Of a DNA stretch of 64,000 nucleotides, positions 50,974 through 59,103 are shown in pieces; within the stretch, counting starts at the first letter, position 1; every line of letters starts with the position of its first letter. The stretch spans positions 186,001 to 250,000 of the forward strand of contig PJFB01000005.1 in assembly GCA_003574895.1 (NCBI GenBank), written 5' to 3'. Source of the DNA: Geobacter sp. (GTDB lineage Bacteria; Desulfobacterota; Desulfuromonadia; Geobacterales; Pseudopelobacteraceae). The position numbers and the translations under genes are program-made. The notes beneath the pieces are model-generated. The model worked only from the letters and a program-made list of their open reading frames with translations. It made no database searches and was not told the origin of the DNA.

Positions 50974-51861
50974 ATGGCATTGACACTGCGCCAACTGGAA
51001 ATATTCGAAAAAATCGCCACCACCGGCAGCGTCACCAGGGCGGGCGAGGAATTGCTGCTCACCCAGTCAGCGGTCAGCATGGCCTTGGCCCAGCTTGAGC
51101 AAGTGTGCGCCAACCCGCTGTTCGAAAGATCCGGCCGACGTCTTCTGCTGAATGACAGCGGACGGTTGCTGCTCAAAGATGCCCGCGAGATACTTTTGGC
51201 CGTCAAGCATGTGGAACAGCGACTGCAAGGCGATAGTGGCCATCTGGTAGGGGAGCTGCTGGTGGGGGGAAGTACCACCATCGGGAATTACCTGTTGCCG
51301 GCATTACTCGGTGCTTTTGCCAGGCAGTATCCAAAGACCAGGGTGGAATTGAGGGTCGGTAACACCCTGCAGGTGGCTGAATGGCTTGAAGCCGGCTATT
51401 TAGACATTGCTTTTGTCGAGGGACCGTGCCACAGCAGGGGGGTTGTTGCCGTGCCTTGGCGTGATGACGAACTCGTTGTGGTGACAGGGCCGGAACATCC
51501 CTGGGCCGGAGTGGAGAGTGTCACTCCGGAGATGCTGGCCATGGCTCCCTGGATCATGCGGGAAAAAGGCTCGGGCACACGCGAGATATTTGAAGATGCC
51601 ATGGAGAAGGCTGGGATCAGTTATGCAATAGCCTTGGAATTCGGCCATACCGAGGCCATCAAGAATGGGGTTGCCTCCGGGCTTGGGGTCAGTTGTCTTT
51701 CTCGTGTTGCCGTACATCGAGAACTTGAACACGGCTTGCTCGTGGAGGCGAAAAACCCGCTGAAACTCAGACGTTCACTCACGCTGCTCAAGCGGCGGGA
51801 GAGTTTTTGCACTGCGCTGCTGGCGGCATTTTTAAAGCTGTCAGGCGGGAGATGGGAATAA
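50974..51861 (+). CDS. LysR family regulator, YeiE/CysB-like
   Basis: The 295-residue regulator has the LysR helix-turn-helix (TLRQLEIFEKIATTGSVTRAGEELLLTQSAVSMALAQLEQ) and a C-terminal periplasmic-binding-like effector domain (LVGELLVGGSTTIGNYLLPALLGAF, VASGLGVSCLSRVAVHREL). It is divergent from the YeiH gene, whose promoter it most likely controls from the shared 100 bp region. The effector domain resembles those of CysB/YeiE regulators, which respond to sulfur compounds; that ligand is inferred only. Confidence 0.9.
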   Translation: MALTLRQLEIFEKIATTGSVTRAGEELLLTQSAVSMALAQLEQVCANPLFERSGRRLLLNDSGRLLLKDAREILLAVKHVEQRLQGDSGHLVGELLVGGSTTIGNYLLPALLGAFARQYPKTRVELRVGNTLQVAEWLEAGYLDIAFVEGPCHSRGVVAVPWRDDELVVVTGPEHPWAGVESVTPEMLAMAPWIMREKGSGTREIFEDAMEKAGISYAIALEFGHTEAIKNGVASGLGVSCLSRVAVHRELEHGLLVEAKNPLKLRRSLTLLKRRESFCTALLAAFLKLSGGRWE

Positions 51862-52230
51862 GCGGTTACCTGACTTGTCTGTCACTGATGCAAAGGTTTA
51901 AACGTCTTAGCAGATCAAGCACATCCTACCAAATTTAAACGCAATTTTATCTGTTATCACCCATCCTCAATACGATTCGGCAACAATTACCCGGTTGACA
52001 TTTTTGTCAATATAGTTATTTAATGCACCCTAATAAACTGGTGCTAATTGCTCAAAAACATATCCCGGCCAAGGATCAAATCACCTGAGTTATACACCGG
52101 ATAGCTGCAAAACCATGCAGCTTGCCTTATGATCACAGCTTCTCGTTTGTCTGTGCAAGGTATAAAAGTAAAGACTGGAAACAAGCGCTGAAGAGCACTA
52201 TTCCGACACTTTTGTGGAGATGGGGACGTT
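51862..52230. other. Regulatory region upstream of the ExtABCD-like operon
   Basis: About 370 bp separate the LysR gene from the cytochrome operon and no gene is seen. The palindrome TTGACATTTTTGTCAA (51995-52010) contains a consensus -35 TTGACA, with TATTTA about 16 bp downstream as a possible -10. GCTGCA (52104-52109) and TGCAGC (52116-52121) form a small hairpin in the leader. TTGAC/GTCAA is close to but not the same as an FNR site. Confidence 0.5.
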
Positions 52231-53160
52231 ATGCGACCGCAACTGGACAACCTCGGCAAACTGCTGGCTGTGCTGGGGATGGCAGCGGCATTGCTGTTGA
52301 TGAATATAGGCTTCGCATTCTCCCTGGATACGAACATTCAGGGAGATGCCGGGCCTTCTCCTGTTGTGGAAAATGGGGCTTGGCAGCCAGGATTTAAAAT
52401 TATCCCAACAGACGCCGGCATGTACGCCAAGGCTCCGAAACCCCTTACCAATGTCCAATGCGGGCAGTGCCATACCGAGATCTATCACGATCTCAAGAGT
52501 GACGGTGGCCGCCACAGATTCAGTTGCCAGGGTTGCCACAAACGTTTGCACGAATACCGGCCGTTGAAGAACAATTGGCAGGAGTTGATGCCCAAGTGCA
52601 ACGACTGTCATACAGTACCACACGGCAAAAATATGGCTGACTGCTGGGCCTGTCACAATAACCCCCATGCGGTTACCAGAATTCCCATGAACGAGGCCGT
52701 GGTCAGATCATGCAATTTCTGCCACGGTGACAAATTTGAGGAACTGCGGAAATTCCCCAGCGCCCATACCAAGGTGGCATGCAGTAAGTGCCACACCAAG
52801 CACGGTTTTCTGCCCAACTGCAACGCCTGTCACAAATCTCACTATGCAGGTGAGAACTTTGCAACCTGTGCCAGTGAATGTCATCCGGTGCACAGGCCAC
52901 GGGAGATCAGCTATAAGCGGGATGTCAATGCGCGGACCTGCGGCGCCTGCCATGAGAAAATATATGTGCGGTGGCTGAAATCGCCAAGCAAGCACGCCGC
53001 CGTAAACTGTGCCGCTTGCCATGGCAAACACGGCTATATACCCGCTTGCAGCGAATGCCATCCTCAACCCCACAGTAAAAAGCTGCTCGACAAGTTTCCG
53101 AAATGTTTGATCTGTCATCTGGACCCGCACGATCCGCCGGTAAAGCAGCGCGGCCGTTAG
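52231..53160 (+). CDS. extA: ExtA-like periplasmic dodecaheme cytochrome
   Basis: The 309-residue protein has an N-terminal signal (LLAVLGMAAALLLMNIGFAFS) and eleven CXXCH motifs plus one CASECH (CX3CH), giving up to twelve hemes. Heme pairs such as NCNACHKSH, SECHPQPH and ICHLDPH repeat along the chain. It is followed by a porin, a pentaheme lipoprotein and a multiheme lipoprotein, the gene order of Geobacter extABCD. ExtA would be the periplasmic donor to the conduit. GGAGATGGGGACG precedes the ATG. Confidence 0.82.
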   Translation: MRPQLDNLGKLLAVLGMAAALLLMNIGFAFSLDTNIQGDAGPSPVVENGAWQPGFKIIPTDAGMYAKAPKPLTNVQCGQCHTEIYHDLKSDGGRHRFSCQGCHKRLHEYRPLKNNWQELMPKCNDCHTVPHGKNMADCWACHNNPHAVTRIPMNEAVVRSCNFCHGDKFEELRKFPSAHTKVACSKCHTKHGFLPNCNACHKSHYAGENFATCASECHPVHRPREISYKRDVNARTCGACHEKIYVRWLKSPSKHAAVNCAACHGKHGYIPACSECHPQPHSKKLLDKFPKCLICHLDPHDPPVKQRGR

Positions 53161-53182
53161 TCACCACAGAAGGAGAGGGGCA

Positions 53183-54475
53183 TTGCCTTTGCAACTTGGT
53201 CGTATTGCATATGTACTATTCTCCCTCGGGCTCATCCTCTTAACATCTTCCGTGGCTCCAGCGAGTGAATTCCGCGTTGTTTCCGACACGATCTTGCGCA
53301 CCTTTGAACGGGATGCCGGCAATGGCAAGAAGCTCAAGGCGTTCCCGGCCTACGAATACCTCCAGCTCGATTACGGCAGCCTGAGGGACAACGGCCTGTC
53401 CCTCCACGCCTACGGCTGGGAACGAGTCAATTTGCGCGACAATTACAATAAGGACGATTCCGAGGGCGAACTCCTTTACGCCTATCTTCAGTATGTCCCA
53501 CCCAGCCGGAATTACCAAGTGCGCGCCGGTCGCCAGTATATTTTCGAAGGCGTGGCGCGGGACAGTATCGATGGCATTTACGGAAAAGCATTTCTGCTTC
53601 CATCGGTCAATGTCGCTGCCTATGCCGGTTATCCGACAGCCCTTGAAAGCACAGACGGGTTGAGTGGTGATCTCATTTATGGGGGAAAGATCACCCATTC
53701 CAGGCCCGATCTTTACGATGTTGGGATATCCTACAAATATATTGCCAATAAAGATTCCCGTGATGAGGAAACCCTTGGCAGCGATCTCTCGGTGCTTTTT
53801 CCCCGCAACGTCTCGCTGTTCGGCCATTCCGCCTACAATCTGGTGAATAGCGGCTGGGGGGAGCATTCCTACGAACTGCGCCTCCCCAGGGGGCAATTTG
53901 AAGTCAGACCGTTCTTCCAGCATTTCCGGTATGACGACTATTTCAATAGCCGGAGCAACAGCGCCAATCCTTTCCGTTTCCTGCAGGGGACCGGCAATGC
54001 CATGACCGTGGTCGGCACCGAGGCTTACTACTACCCTGCTGAAAACTGGGAGTTTGCCCTCCGTATCAAAAACTATGATTATGATAAACGATTTGGCACA
54101 TCCCAGTTCTATACCCTTCTCACCATATGGAAATGGAAGATTCTCTCCGAGGTCGGTGCCGAGCTTGGCCGCATGCAGGGGCACGAGGCGGAGAACAGGT
54201 ATTTCCTCACCAGGGGGTATGTCTATTGGAACCTTGCCAAGGGATTTGTGACCAGCGATGTGATGTATGTGAATTACGATGAGGCGATCTACAAAAAAAA
54301 CGGGGCATTATTCGCTTCCATAGGTGGCGGCAGCAAGTTCTTTAATGACACTCTCAGCGTAAAGCTGTCGTTTGACTACAGCAACGATGCTTATTTTGAC
54401 GAGGATTTCCGCACCATGCTTAAAATAAGTTATCTTCTGGACAAAACATTCACCAGCCGGCCAAAGAAAGACTAG
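53183..54475 (+). CDS. extB: ExtB-like outer-membrane porin of the conduit
   Basis: The 430-residue protein has a signal peptide (YVLFSLGLILLTSSVAPAS) and a beta-barrel pattern: alternating strands with many Tyr and charged turns, for example LQYVPPSRNYQVRAGRQYIFEG and EDFRTMLKISYLLDKTF. It starts with TTG at 53183, supported by AGGAGAGGGG at the right distance and by the absence of a nearby ATG. It lies 22 bp after the dodecaheme gene. It should hold the cytochromes in the outer membrane, as OmbB and MtrB do in the other conduits, but shows no obvious similarity to them. Confidence 0.82.
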   Translation: MPLQLGRIAYVLFSLGLILLTSSVAPASEFRVVSDTILRTFERDAGNGKKLKAFPAYEYLQLDYGSLRDNGLSLHAYGWERVNLRDNYNKDDSEGELLYAYLQYVPPSRNYQVRAGRQYIFEGVARDSIDGIYGKAFLLPSVNVAAYAGYPTALESTDGLSGDLIYGGKITHSRPDLYDVGISYKYIANKDSRDEETLGSDLSVLFPRNVSLFGHSAYNLVNSGWGEHSYELRLPRGQFEVRPFFQHFRYDDYFNSRSNSANPFRFLQGTGNAMTVVGTEAYYYPAENWEFALRIKNYDYDKRFGTSQFYTLLTIWKWKILSEVGAELGRMQGHEAENRYFLTRGYVYWNLAKGFVTSDVMYVNYDEAIYKKNGALFASIGGGSKFFNDTLSVKLSFDYSNDAYFDEDFRTMLKISYLLDKTFTSRPKKD

Positions 54476-54509
54476 TTATCGGCAAGCGGCGTTTAAACGG
54501 AGCAATTGC

Positions 54510-54980
54510 GTGAAATTCATCAGATATGCAGCGTTTCTGCTGGTAGCCTCTTTGCTGGGGCTTTTGCTGTCATGCGCGGCACGCAGCGGCTATCGGCTGC
54601 CCGTAGCCCACCCACAGATTTTCGAACTGGGGGAGAAAAGGGAGTTCTGTACCAAATGCCATGGCTACAACAAAAAACCGATTGATTTCGAACGCTACAA
54701 CCACACGGCATTATTTACGGAATCGCATCGTTTGGTGGCTTATCAGGACGAGGGGGTCTGTTCGATCTGTCATGCCCAGAGCTTTTGCAACAACTGCCAT
54801 GCCACCCGCGTTGAGCTAAAACCGTCTCTGCAAGACGAGACTGGAAATTACCGTCGGATACAACACCGCGGGGATTACCTTGCCAGGCACCGGATTGAAG
54901 GGAGGATAGATCCCTCATCATGTTTCCGCTGTCATGGTAGTCCAAAATCTAGCAAGACCTGTCAATCCTGCCATGGTTAG
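54510..54980 (+). CDS. extC: ExtC-like pentaheme outer-membrane lipoprotein
   Basis: The 156-residue protein has a lipoprotein signal (FLLVASLLGLLLSCAA) and five CXXCH motifs: CTKCHGYN, CSICHAQS, CNNCHATR, CFRCHGSP and the last at the C-terminus, CQSCHG. Size and heme number agree with Geobacter ExtC. It starts with GTG and is placed between porin and the larger lipoprotein cytochrome (20 bp). It may bridge the periplasmic dodecaheme and the outer cytochrome. Confidence 0.82.
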   Translation: MKFIRYAAFLLVASLLGLLLSCAARSGYRLPVAHPQIFELGEKREFCTKCHGYNKKPIDFERYNHTALFTESHRLVAYQDEGVCSICHAQSFCNNCHATRVELKPSLQDETGNYRRIQHRGDYLARHRIEGRIDPSSCFRCHGSPKSSKTCQSCHG

Positions 54981-55000
54981 CTTGTTGAGGTTATAAGGTA

Positions 55001-56233
55001 ATGGATAATAGATATTTGAAATGGCGGTTGACGGCCATAGTGCTTTGCCTGCTGGTCTTGGGCGGTTGCCAGGGCTCAGGCAATCCGGATGCGCCGCTTT
55101 CCACTTCAGCCCATGAGGTTGGCTGGCGATTGATGCACGATTCCGAAGCGCAGAAGGATATCGTGAACTGTCAGGTTTGTCATGGTGCCGATTTTACCGG
55201 GAATGGCACGGTACCGTCCTGCTTTGGCTGCCATTTGGGTGGACCGCCATTCTTCATCCATCCTGCCAGCTTGAACACTGCTTTGCCCTGGAAACATCCG
55301 ATGAATCACGGCTCGGCAGCCAGGGCGAACATCAAGGGATGCCAGGGGTGCCACGGCCATCCTGGCGGCCCGGGCAGCAATCCCGCCTTTGACACCGCCA
55401 TCCGCGGTCTGGAAAAGGGGTGTGAAAGCGCTGTCGGTTGCCATAACAATACGGACATGGTCAACTTGTTCAACAACGGCCACAACCCTGGCGCGGCCCA
55501 CCCATCCTTTGATCCCAAAAACCTGTCCAAACAGGACCGCAGGCACTGGTATGGCGAGAACATTGCCTATCGCGATTCGAGCGATTCGCCGATGAAGAAC
55601 TATGTCGTCAGCCACTTTGACGCAGGCAACAAGAGTGTTGCCTGTGCCCTGTGCCACGGGGCCAACCTCAAGGGGCGTGCCGAGGGAGGCGTTGGGCCGG
55701 CCTGCACCGATTGCCATGTCCTTGACCCGATCTCATACCCTTCCCGCTGCGTTTCCTGCCATGGGCCGCTGCCTGGGCAGGGGCTGACCGGACCGCCGCT
55801 CAAGCCGCTGCAGCTGGCAACCCTGGCTGGCCGGACCGATTTTTACCTCAATCCGGTTTTTCAGACCTTCACCAGTGAGCTTACCGGCAGGATGAGGCGC
55901 GATCCCACATACGTCAAAGTCAATCCGACCAACAGCAATAGCGGCTACTATTTTGAACCCGATGTGTTCACCAGTTTTACGTCCGCAGCGCACCTTTCCC
56001 GCCGGTCCAGCCATTTGCATCACGACTCGCTTTCCTGTGCAGACCGCCAGGACAACACAACCTGCAGTGTCTGCCACAATGACCAGAACAACACGACCAG
56101 GCACCACAATCTTCTGTTTTCCAAGTCATTGGGCTGTGCCAACTGTCATCTGGTTTCAGGAGGCAGTGGCGGCTTTTCCTTGGGCAATTACAGAAATTGC
56201 CGAGACTGCCACCTGGAATTTTTCTGTCCATGA
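55001..56233 (+). CDS. extD: ExtD-like multiheme outer-membrane lipoprotein cytochrome
   Basis: The 410-residue protein has a lipoprotein signal (LTAIVLCLLVLGGCQG) and nine CXXCH motifs, plus a possible unusual CESAVGCH (CX5CH). Heme motifs cluster in the first third and the last 80 residues (CSVCHND, CANCHLVS, CRDCHLEFFC), separated by a heme-poor middle. It is the fourth gene of an ExtABCD-like set and thus the probable exposed terminal cytochrome. Its heme number is lower than I recall for G. sulfurreducens ExtD, so it may be a different branch. Confidence 0.78.
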   Translation: MDNRYLKWRLTAIVLCLLVLGGCQGSGNPDAPLSTSAHEVGWRLMHDSEAQKDIVNCQVCHGADFTGNGTVPSCFGCHLGGPPFFIHPASLNTALPWKHPMNHGSAARANIKGCQGCHGHPGGPGSNPAFDTAIRGLEKGCESAVGCHNNTDMVNLFNNGHNPGAAHPSFDPKNLSKQDRRHWYGENIAYRDSSDSPMKNYVVSHFDAGNKSVACALCHGANLKGRAEGGVGPACTDCHVLDPISYPSRCVSCHGPLPGQGLTGPPLKPLQLATLAGRTDFYLNPVFQTFTSELTGRMRRDPTYVKVNPTNSNSGYYFEPDVFTSFTSAAHLSRRSSHLHHDSLSCADRQDNTTCSVCHNDQNNTTRHHNLLFSKSLGCANCHLVSGGSGGFSLGNYRNCRDCHLEFFCP

Positions 56234-56265
56234 TTTGAATGTTGGCGCCTTGCCAGCACCCGCCT

Positions 56266-57231
56266 TCAAATGGCATCTCCGGAAATGGTAATCAGCGACA
56301 CGACCAGGCTGCGGCCTTCGGAGTTGTTTATTATATCGAGCGTCACTTCACGGGTGTCGCCGGCGGTCTGGCGCCGCTTGATTCCCATTCGGTCTATGGT
56401 CAGCGTCTCTTTGCTGAACCAAAGATGTTCCTCGGGGTGTCCAAGTACGTCCAAAACAACGCCCAGATAGGCCTCCAGCATATGATCGTCACCGCCGATC
56501 TCCAGCAAATCGGACTCGATCCGGGCGAGCTGTTTTTCTACTCTCGCCACATCCATGCGTTCGTCACCTAAAGCCTCATCAAACCCCCATCCTCCCCGTT
56601 GCAAGAGATTTAGCTTGGACTGAAGCAGCATGCGGTAGCGTTCAAGTTTCTCCCGTTCCGTTTTCATGATGGTAATGCGCCTGAGAGCAAGGCTGAGGAG
56701 GTTGTCGTAAGCTCGTTTTTGGAGCAGTCGGCGGGTCTCTTTTTCGCTTGCCGCAAGATCGAATAGTCGATGGGCCTCGAAACTGACAGCAACCTGTGGA
56801 ACATCGTGCAGAACAATGTCGCCGGAAAGCGCAGCACCGATAAAGACAGACTCGTGTTTTTCCATGGCCAGCATTGCTCTTATCAGGGGCACAGTGCCGG
56901 TATTTTGGTGCCGGAAATCGGCCAGGTTACGGTCGCTGTTCAGAATTTTCCTCATATCCGCCTTGGAGATGAAAAACGTGCGTAGCTTGGGATCTGTGTC
57001 ATAGCTGCCGGGCTTCACAACGATGGCCGGCGCCATGCCTTCAGCCAGCATCACCACGTGATCCATGGCCCTGATCACCGCCGGCCTCAGCTTCTTCTTG
57101 TAACCGGAAACGGCGCGAATCCAGGGATCGGTGCCGTCGACGGCACGCTCTATCGCGGCTTTGACCAAAGATTCGGGGTGTTTGCCTGCTATGGTGTCGC
57201 TGCGGAATATGGACTGGAAAAATCTCAGCAT
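56266..57231 (-). CDS. Conserved hypothetical protein (321 aa)
   Basis: I do not recognise this protein. It is cytoplasmic, with no signal or membrane helix. Residues 1-100 contain RAVDGTDPWIRAVSGYKKKLRPAVIRAMDHVVMLAEGM; the middle has a long helical, charged stretch (KTEREKLERYRMLLQSKLNLLQRGG) with coiled-coil character. The C-terminus (TREVTLDIINNSEGRSLVVSLITI) is strand-rich. It begins 8 bp from the stop of the HAD phosphatase on the same strand, so they are co-transcribed. The ATG at 57231 starts the clear coding region. Confidence 0.75.
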   Translation of the reverse strand: MLRFFQSIFRSDTIAGKHPESLVKAAIERAVDGTDPWIRAVSGYKKKLRPAVIRAMDHVVMLAEGMAPAIVVKPGSYDTDPKLRTFFISKADMRKILNSDRNLADFRHQNTGTVPLIRAMLAMEKHESVFIGAALSGDIVLHDVPQVAVSFEAHRLFDLAASEKETRRLLQKRAYDNLLSLALRRITIMKTEREKLERYRMLLQSKLNLLQRGGWGFDEALGDERMDVARVEKQLARIESDLLEIGGDDHMLEAYLGVVLDVLGHPEEHLWFSKETLTIDRMGIKRRQTAGDTREVTLDIINNSEGRSLVVSLITISGDAI

Positions 57232-57239
57232 TACTGAGA

Positions 57240-57881
57240 TTAATAAGGAGCAGGAATGGGTACGGAGTACGCAAGCTTTTCGGCCAGATCCTCCAGGGTG
57301 GATACTGCGAGGTCGGCCAGTTCCGGCCAACGGAAGGCGCCGCTGCGGTCCACATGGATGGTGGCAGTGCCGGCGGCACGTCCCACCTGCAGGTCGAACA
57401 GGTAGTCGCCCACCATTACCGAATCGTCCGGTGCGCCACCCCAGGAAGCGAGCAGTTTTTCGATCCCTTCAGGATGGGGTTTGGGTGCGGCTTCATCCCG
57501 GCCGAGGATGGCCTCGGATGTGAAGTACCCCTTAAGGCCGATCTGGCCGAGGGTGTGGATGGCAATCTCCCGTGTATTGCGGGTAAGGATGCCGACGAGG
57601 GCGTCACGTCTGAGCAATTGATCAAGCAGTTGTCCGGCCCCTGGAGCGGCTGCCGTCTTGGCGGACAGATCATATTCGATCTCCATCAGGCGGGCATGCT
57701 TGGCCGCTGCTTCTACCGGCGGCAGGGAGGCGAGAAACTGGAGGATGTCGGGGTCGGTATCGGCCATGCCGAGTGCGGTGCGGATGGCGGCAAAATCGTG
57801 TACCGGGAGAGTGAGGGTTCCATCCAGATCGAATATCCAGCAGCGCCGGGAGAGTATGTGGTGATGAAAATCCATATTCAC
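57240..57881 (-). CDS. HAD family hydrolase, phosphatase subfamily
   Basis: The 213-residue protein has the HAD motifs: FDLDGTLTLP (nucleophile Asp18, Asp20), ILTRNTRE (motif II Thr), a Lys in EAAPKPHPEG and VMVGDYLFDLQVGRAAG (motif IV acidic pair). The cap is a small helical insert after DLDGT, like phosphoglycolate phosphatases. The exact substrate cannot be told. It lies upstream of and in an operon with the hypothetical gene at 56266. Confidence 0.9.
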   Translation of the reverse strand: MNMDFHHHILSRRCWIFDLDGTLTLPVHDFAAIRTALGMADTDPDILQFLASLPPVEAAAKHARLMEIEYDLSAKTAAAPGAGQLLDQLLRRDALVGILTRNTREIAIHTLGQIGLKGYFTSEAILGRDEAAPKPHPEGIEKLLASWGGAPDDSVMVGDYLFDLQVGRAAGTATIHVDRSGAFRWPELADLAVSTLEDLAEKLAYSVPIPAPY

Positions 57882-58057
57882 ACAATACCCCTTTTTCCGA
57901 GTTCCGGCAACGACCGACTGGGGCCGTCATCATCGGTTGCGGCATGGCAATTTGTCAATGGCGTTGCTTGCGCCGCTTTACAAACGGTTTGCTGAAGAAC
58001 TGAAAAAAGTATGCTACAGTTCCTGCAACCAAATACTATGGGTCTGAGAGGAGTTTC

Positions 58058-59059
58058 ATGGATCTGGACGACATTATCAAAAAATCACGCAACGCCGGGC
58101 AATTCTCCCGTGAAGAAGTGGTGGCGCTGCTGGCGCTGCCGCCAAACTCACTTGAAACCTACATGGTTATGGCAGAGGCGTCGCGGATATCGAGGGAGGT
58201 GAGCGGAAACCGGGCCGAGATCCATGCCCAGCTTGCCGTCAATTTGGCCCCATGCCCCAAGGATTGCCTGTTCTGTTCATTTGCGGTGGTCAACAACATT
58301 TTCCGGACCGCCACGATTACCGCTCCCGAGGAGGCTGCCAAGCAGGCGCGGCAGTTCGAGGAAGACGGTGCCAATGCGATTTACCTCATGGCGACCGCCA
58401 CTTTCGATCCGGGGCAATACCTGGAGATATCCAGGGAGGTCCGACAAAATCTGCATCCCGAGACAATGATGATCGCCAATGTGGGAGACGAGTATGCCGT
58501 TAACGCGCAGGCGCTTGTTGCTGCCGGTTATCAAGGTGTTTATCATGCCCTCCGCCTGCGGGAGGGGGTTGACACAAAGATCGGCCCCGATCGCAGGCTC
58601 GAAAGCATCAAGGCTTTTCAGGAAGCAGGTTTGACGGTTGGTACCTGTGTAGAGCCGATTGGCCCCGAACACGGTAATGAAGAACTGGCTGATTTGATCC
58701 TGTTCACCGCCTCCATCGCTCCCGCTTTCAGCGGGGCTGCGCGTCGCATCCCAATTCCTGGGACTGCCATGGCACAGCGTGGGATGATCTCGGAGCTGCG
58801 GATGGCCCAGATCGTGGCGGTCACCCGACTTGTCGTGCCACGCAGCGTCAAGGGCAACTGCTCCCACGAACCCGGCACGGTCCCGATTCTGGGGAGCGCC
58901 AACCTGCTCTGGGCCGAGGTGGGCGCCAATCCGCGCGACATCAGGGAAAAGACCGAGGAAGGGCGGGGACATTCCGTTCCGGCCATCAGGCAGTTATTCA
59001 GGGAAATAGAGTGGGAAACGCTGGATGGCCCATCCTGTTTTTTTGCCAAAGGGCCATAG
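58058..59059 (+). CDS. Radical SAM enzyme, biotin-synthase-like
   Basis: The 333-residue protein has the radical SAM cluster motif CPKDCLFC (Cys66, Cys70, Cys73) placed in LAPCPKDCLFCSFAVVNN. It then shows ANAIYLMATATFDPGQYLEI and GYQGVYHALRLREGVDTKI, the TIM-barrel pattern of the BioB/HydE/PylB branch, and ends with GSANLLWAEVGANPRD. The N-terminal helices (LLALPPNSLETYMVMAEASRISREVSGNRAE) also fit that group. It is not a typical BioB, because the extra Cys ligands for a second cluster are not evident. The substrate is unknown. The gene stands alone and ends at a convergent terminator. Confidence 0.82.
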   Translation: MDLDDIIKKSRNAGQFSREEVVALLALPPNSLETYMVMAEASRISREVSGNRAEIHAQLAVNLAPCPKDCLFCSFAVVNNIFRTATITAPEEAAKQARQFEEDGANAIYLMATATFDPGQYLEISREVRQNLHPETMMIANVGDEYAVNAQALVAAGYQGVYHALRLREGVDTKIGPDRRLESIKAFQEAGLTVGTCVEPIGPEHGNEELADLILFTASIAPAFSGAARRIPIPGTAMAQRGMISELRMAQIVAVTRLVVPRSVKGNCSHEPGTVPILGSANLLWAEVGANPRDIREKTEEGRGHSVPAIRQLFREIEWETLDGPSCFFAKGP

Positions 59060-59065
59060 TCGAAT

Positions 59066-59100
59066 ACATGGCGGCATGGACAACTGTCCTGCCGCCATGT
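59066..59100. terminator. Hairpin between radical SAM and chemotaxis receptor genes
   Basis: ACATGGCGGCA (59066-59076) pairs with TGCCGCCATGT (59090-59100), with a further GGACA/TGTCC pairing inside. It lies between convergent genes. No long T-run follows on either side. Confidence 0.6.
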
Positions 59101-59103
59101 TTG

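Noticed and set aside
51995-52010. FNR box upstream of the ExtABCD-like operon
   Set aside because: TTGACATTTTTGTCAA is 16 bp with TTGAC/GTCAA arms; the FNR consensus is TTGAT-N4-ATCAA (14 bp). It is kept only as part of a possible promoter.
55389-55456. CESAVGCH as a definite tenth heme site in the ExtD-like protein
   Set aside because: CX5CH is rare and unproven here, so it is listed only as possible and is not counted among the CXXCH motifs.
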